A DNA stretch of 25,201 bases, from positions 1 through 25,201 of IMG/VR virus record IMGVR_UViG_3300043420_001688. One strand, given 5' to 3'. The stretch is from a virus. The position numbers and the translations under genes are program-made. This document shows positions 21,912-25,201 of the stretch, in pieces. The notes beneath the pieces were generated by a model. The model did no database searches and was not told the origin of the DNA. It saw only the letters and a list, made by a program, of their open reading frames with translations. How positions within the stretch are numbered: the stretch's first letter is position 1; each line of letters starts with the position of its first letter.

Positions 21912-22397
21912 GTGGAACTCAATCCGTACGACAAGTCGCGCTGCCGCTTCCACCTGGGCTTCAACCTGGGCGCGCAGGTCCCGGCCGGCGATTCCGCTCG
22001 CCTGGAAGAGGCGATGGCGCGCATCCCTGACAGCTACTTCTACGGCCGCGTGCTGGAGCATCTGGACCGGTGCGACCGGACCTGGAAAGCGTCGGAGATC
22101 CTGCGCGATGAAACCCAGCCGATGCCCAGTCGCATCGAGCGGATCACCGGCGACACCGACCGGGCGATCTACCAGTCGGACCCCCTGAAGTCCGACCAGA
22201 TGTACCGGGAGCTCTACCTGCGGGAGGTGGATCGCCTGGCCGAAACGCTTTACGTCCCCAACTACCGGCGGGAGGACGTTCGCCGCTATGCGTTTGCGCG
22301 CAGCGGCGCTGAGTTCATCATGGCGGTTCCTGGCCCAGCCGATACGGCTGTCGGGACGCGCGTGGCGACTTTGACCGGCTCATTCAACTGGAGGTAG
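21912..22397 (+). CDS. Putative head-tail connector protein
   Basis: 161 aa; GTG start 27 nt after a promoter element, with no clear Shine-Dalgarno. Mostly helical and charged (LEEAMARIPDSYFYGRVLEHLDRCDRTW about residues 30-58; REDVRRYAFARSGAEFIMAVPG about 125-146), with a beta-type C-terminal end. Size, helix content and place after capsid and neck-type genes fit a head-completion or adaptor protein that plugs onto the portal. No family motif is recognised, so this is a positional call. Confidence 0.5.
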   Translation: MELNPYDKSRCRFHLGFNLGAQVPAGDSARLEEAMARIPDSYFYGRVLEHLDRCDRTWKASEILRDETQPMPSRIERITGDTDRAIYQSDPLKSDQMYRELYLREVDRLAETLYVPNYRREDVRRYAFARSGAEFIMAVPGPADTAVGTRVATLTGSFNWR

Positions 22398-22401
22398 GAC
22401 C

Positions 22402-23655
22402 ATGCCAGCGCCCTGGGATCCATTGGGCTGGGCCCGGCAGATGTTGCAGGGGACGGGCTACGTCCAGCCCCGTATCCCAGGCATCCCTGGCCCAACAGCT
22501 GCCGAGCGCATTCGCAGCACGGCCGGAAGGGCTGCTTCCGCCATCCAAAGGGCCGTGCCGGCCGCGCAGCGTGCCGTTCGGGGCGCCCTGACGAGACCCG
22601 CAGCCACTCAACTGCGCATCCCCGGGCTGCGCGTGCCCGGCGGCGGCGCCCCCGCTGCCGCCTTGTTCATGCTGCCGCAAGCCGCGCATGGCGCCTACCG
22701 CGGCGCCCAGGGGCTCTACGAGGGGGCGGAAGGCCTGGTGCGGGGACGCCCCCTGCGCGAGACCAGTCGGCGCATGGCGACTCCGGGCTACCAGTCCGCA
22801 GGCGGTGGCGCTTCTTCGCTGCCGTCCAATGCTCGGGTGCTCTCCCAGTACCCCCAGGGCGTGCCGGGCGCCGGCGGCTCTTCTTCGCTGCCGTCCAGCG
22901 CCAGCGTGCCTTCCCAGTACCCGCAGGGCGTGCCGACAGGAGCCGCCATGGCAACTCCTGTTGTCCCTGGTCGCGGCACGGTGCCGGTCAGTGCTCCCGG
23001 CACTCCGGCCCGCGAGCGTGCCTACCGCTTGGCAGTGCAGCAGGGCGGCGCTGCTGCATCACCGGCGCCGACACTGCCAGCCGCCAGGGCGGCGCAGGCG
23101 GCAGCCCCGGCTGCCAGCGGGGCGGCGCCGGCAGGGAGGCCGGGCTGGACGCCTGAGCAGATCGCGGCCGCAGAGGCCCGTGCCGCCGGCAAGGCGAGCC
23201 GGGATCCCCGCAGCCCCGACTACTGGGCGCAGGCCGACATTGCCGCCTGGGCCGCCGCCAACGATACGCTGGCCAAGGATCTCAAGCGCAGGGTCGGCTA
23301 CCAGGAGCCCTCCCCCGGCGGCACCTACGTCGACGCTTCCGCCCTCCCGAAGGACCTGCCGGCCATGGCCCAGGCTCCGATCCAGTGGCAACCGGTGGGA
23401 CCGGAGCAGACCTCTCCGTCGTTCACCACCCAGGGCGTGGAGCTGCCGGCCTACGCGCCTGGTGACCTGCTGGATCCATCTCGCAGGCCTCCCGCGGGAT
23501 CGATGACCAGCCAGCCCATTCAGTGGCAGGCGCCGACGCCCGAGCAGATGTCTCCGTCGTTCACCACCCAGGGCGAGGGGCTGCCGCCCTATTCAGCCAG
23601 CGACCTGCTGCGGCGCCGCGGCGTGCGCAACAGTGAGATGTACCCCATCCTGTGA
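22402..23655 (+). CDS. Ala/Pro-rich virion protein with two repeat families
   Basis: 417 aa; GGAGG seven bases before the ATG. An N-terminal basic helical part (about residues 30-75) is followed by a short Gly/Ala hydrophobic stretch, then low-complexity Ala/Pro/Ser sequence. Two copies of a 22-23-residue unit end in SQYPQGVP (about 136-181). The C-terminal part has two copies of a 32-residue unit beginning PIQWQ, containing PSFTTQG and ending with DLL (23377-23472 and 23515-23610). The hexapeptide YPQGVP also occurs in the protein at 3972-5225. It looks like an extended virion protein with docking motifs; function unknown. Confidence 0.75.
   Translation: MPAPWDPLGWARQMLQGTGYVQPRIPGIPGPTAAERIRSTAGRAASAIQRAVPAAQRAVRGALTRPAATQLRIPGLRVPGGGAPAAALFMLPQAAHGAYRGAQGLYEGAEGLVRGRPLRETSRRMATPGYQSAGGGASSLPSNARVLSQYPQGVPGAGGSSSLPSSASVPSQYPQGVPTGAAMATPVVPGRGTVPVSAPGTPARERAYRLAVQQGGAAASPAPTLPAARAAQAAAPAASGAAPAGRPGWTPEQIAAAEARAAGKASRDPRSPDYWAQADIAAWAAANDTLAKDLKRRVGYQEPSPGGTYVDASALPKDLPAMAQAPIQWQPVGPEQTSPSFTTQGVELPAYAPGDLLDPSRRPPAGSMTSQPIQWQAPTPEQMSPSFTTQGEGLPPYSASDLLRRRGVRNSEMYPIL
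23377..23472 (+). repeat. 96-bp coding repeat, copy 1
   Basis: Encodes PIQWQPVGPEQTSPSFTTQG and on to PAYAPGDLL. The second copy is at 23515-23610, 138 bp downstream from start to start. Confidence 0.85.
23515..23610 (+). repeat. 96-bp coding repeat, copy 2
   Basis: Encodes PIQWQAPTPEQMSPSFTTQG and on to PPYSASDLL, near the C-terminus. It has the same length as copy 1, and PIQWQ, SPSFTTQG, LP-Y and DLL are conserved. Confidence 0.85.
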
Positions 23656-23657
23656 CC

Positions 23658-24044
23658 ATGAACCTGGCTGAACTCTCCAGCGGTCATCCCGACCCTCGCG
23701 CCCGCCGTGATCCGCGCTTCCAGCGCAACAACACGCTGAACACCCAGATGCTGCCTCCGGCGGCCGTGCGCTACGGCACGATCTACGGCGACGGCGCGGT
23801 GCTGCACCAGTTGCCGGGCGTGCAGTTCACCGATGCGCGGGCAACGCCGGACCCCAACCCGGCTGCCCTGACGCCGCAGCAGAGCCAGGCCGGCGACTTC
23901 TTGGCGCAGTTCACCACCCAGCTGCCGATGAGCCAGAGCCAGGTCGCCAAGGGTGATCACCAGGCGGCGATGCGCCGCGGCATGTTCACCAGCCTGAGCG
24001 GATCGAGGGCTCAGAAAGGTGGCTATCCGCCCCGTCTAGCATGA
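23658..24044 (+). CDS. Hypothetical protein, possible virion component
   Basis: 128 aa from ATG 23658, two bases after the previous stop; the GTG at 23652 would overlap that stop. Few hydrophobic residues, rich in Pro, Gln and Arg, with a basic N-terminus (HPDPRARRDPRFQRNN) and FTTQLPMSQSQVAKG near residue 88. No family is recognised. Its final codons and stop overlap the promoter element at 24036-24042. Confidence 0.65.
   Translation: MNLAELSSGHPDPRARRDPRFQRNNTLNTQMLPPAAVRYGTIYGDGAVLHQLPGVQFTDARATPDPNPAALTPQQSQAGDFLAQFTTQLPMSQSQVAKGDHQAAMRRGMFTSLSGSRAQKGGYPPRLA
24036..24042 (+). promoter_or_regulatory. Predicted -10 promoter element (CTAGCAT)
   Basis: CTAGCAT overlaps the last codons of the gene before (its TGA begins at the final T) and lies 29 nt before the GTG at 24072. 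Confidence 0.5.
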
Positions 24045-24071
24045 TCGAGACGGCGCGCACCGACAGACACA

Positions 24072-24593
24072 GTGAGCAGCTCCAGCACCAACAAGCAGCC
24101 CCTGCTGATCGATCGGCCGCTGCATGAATGGGTCACCCTGGGGGCCACCCCGGCGCTGGCGACCGCAACCAACTATTCGACGATCGTGGGCGGCGGCTGC
24201 TTCCCCCTGGTGGACTGCAGCGACAACGATGGCGCCACGATCGACAGCCTCTCGATTGTGGCCACAGAGGCCGGCACCACTGCCGCCGTGGTGCTGTTCT
24301 TCCTGAGTTCTTCGCCGACGCCGTTTGGTATCACGGCGGCCAACACGGCCCTGGTGGCATCGGCGGCGATTCTTTCGAGCACCGCCGGACAGCGGACCAA
24401 TGTGCCGCTGCCACTGCTGACGGTGCCGGTGCCGCCCCTGGGTGCCGATCCCGCCCCCAGCGAGGCGGCCAAGAAGAACACCGCCTTGATGGTGCCGGCC
24501 GGGCGGCTGCTGTACGCGGGCCTGAACACGGCGATCCAGGCGCCGACGCCGGCCACCGGGGTCAATGTCTTCGCGCAGGGCGGGTATTACTGA
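24072..24593 (+). CDS. Beta-rich virion protein, 173 aa
   Basis: GTG start; no Shine-Dalgarno, but a CTAGCAT element 29 nt upstream. The protein is rich in Ala, Thr, Val and Ser with alternating hydrophobic strands (DGATIDSLSIVATEAGTTAAVVLFFL, about residues 53-78, given in outline), typical of a jelly-roll or Ig-like virion subunit. No Cys in the second half and no membrane helix of clear type. It could be a tail tube, a spike or a decoration protein. The stop overlaps the next ATG as TGATG. Confidence 0.65.
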   Translation: MSSSSTNKQPLLIDRPLHEWVTLGATPALATATNYSTIVGGGCFPLVDCSDNDGATIDSLSIVATEAGTTAAVVLFFLSSSPTPFGITAANTALVASAAILSSTAGQRTNVPLPLLTVPVPPLGADPAPSEAAKKNTALMVPAGRLLYAGLNTAIQAPTPATGVNVFAQGGYY

Positions 24594-25201
24594 TGCCGCG
24601 CGGGGTCGGCAGGCCGGTCGATGGCATCGCCCGCCTCGGCGACGTGAGCAAGCCGCAGCGGTCGCGCAAGGCGGGCAGCTACCGCACGGCTGAGCGCGGC
24701 GGCGGATCCGGTCAGACCGGCGGCACGGTCTACCCCACGATCCTGGAGGCCTACAACCGTGACAGCGACTACAAGCGCTGGCGCGCCGGCTGGGACTACT
24801 GGCAGGGCAGCGGCAAGAGCTGGGCCGACCGGGAGGAGTCCTACCTGGTGCGCTCTCTGCGCGACTACGGCGCACCGCCGGGGCCGCAGCTGGTGGTGGT
24901 CACCTACTTCCCCAGCGATTCGTCTCCCGATGCGGCCTGGACGGTGGTGAACCGGCGCCGGGGAGCGATCATCCTGCCCCAGCCGCTGCGGGTCCAGGAC
25001 ATCACCCTGGATGCCAGCCACGCCCAGGTGGAGCGCCACCGGTTGATCCTGGATGTGAGCGGCACCTTGAGCCAGTCCCAGCTGAAGAATTGGAGCGCCT
25101 TCATCGGCGATCAGTTCGAGGATTCGGCGGTGAGCACCGCAGTGCCGCAGGGGCTGATCCCTGAGCCGATCGACACCATTGCCTACACCCTGGTGGAGGT
25201 C
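24593..25201 (+). CDS. Hypothetical tail-module protein, 3' end outside window (partial)
   Basis: An open frame starts with ATG 24593, overlapping the stop of the previous gene by one base, and is open to the window end (203 codons visible). The N-terminus is basic and flexible (MPRGVGRPVDG; RSRKAGSYRTAERGGG), followed by an aromatic helical stretch (YNRDSDYKRWRAGWDYWQGSG, about residues 54-74, in outline), a YFPSDSSPDAAWTVVNRRRG segment and strand-rich sequence. No family is recognised. Translational coupling to the gene at 24072 suggests a common structure. Confidence 0.75.
   Translation, partial: MPRGVGRPVDGIARLGDVSKPQRSRKAGSYRTAERGGGSGQTGGTVYPTILEAYNRDSDYKRWRAGWDYWQGSGKSWADREESYLVRSLRDYGAPPGPQLVVVTYFPSDSSPDAAWTVVNRRRGAIILPQPLRVQDITLDASHAQVERHRLILDVSGTLSQSQLKNWSAFIGDQFEDSAVSTAVPQGLIPEPIDTIAYTLVEV

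Overview
The window is a stretch of a tailed double-stranded DNA phage genome (or of a prophage; I see no integrase or host gene). It is GC-rich and almost fully coding, with many overlapping start and stop codons. The recognisable genes are a terminase large subunit, a portal with an overlapping scaffold-like gene, a major capsid protein, a two-domain endolysin and tail-fibre-type genes. The host is not shown directly. High GC, many starts without a clear Shine-Dalgarno sequence, and a repeated TANNNT -10-like element with no obvious -35 box would fit a picocyanobacterium (freshwater Synechococcus/Cyanobium type), but that is inference.

Layout. (1) Positions 1-10158, plus strand: a 5'-truncated giant protein and a run of unrecognised proteins. 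Many of these combine glycine/alanine-rich hydrophobic segments, low-complexity linkers and charged helices, which suggests internal virion or ejection proteins. A PAPS-reductase-family enzyme sits in the middle of the run, and the last gene is a possible terminase small subunit. (2) 10177-14849, plus: terminase large subunit, portal, a scaffold-like gene overlapping the portal 3' end by 446 nt in another frame, and a small protein. A terminator-like hairpin follows. (3) 14956-16519, plus: a small protein and a GH24 muramidase fused to a C39-like cysteine peptidase. (4) 16520-19456, minus: three tail/fibre-type genes, a 155-nt gap holding three inverted repeats, a small membrane-type protein and a LAGLIDADG-like protein. 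This block separates scaffold from capsid. (5) 19540-25201, plus: major capsid protein, probable decoration protein, a helix-hairpin-helix protein, a possible head-tail connector, a repeat-rich protein and three further virion-type genes. The last gene runs out of the window.

The most unusual regulatory signal is a family of eleven short elements, CTA(G/C)NNT and mostly CTAGRAT. Each lies just upstream of a gene or operon start and is strand-correct, including one on the minus strand. In eight cases the gap to the start codon is 21-29 nt. Two elements contain the stop codon of the upstream gene. They divide the window into about eleven transcription units and probably form the promoter set of this phage.

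No tRNA, CRISPR array or insertion sequence was seen. No gene-free stretch exceeds 300 bases. The longest is the gap at 18037-18218, which holds one promoter and three hairpins.
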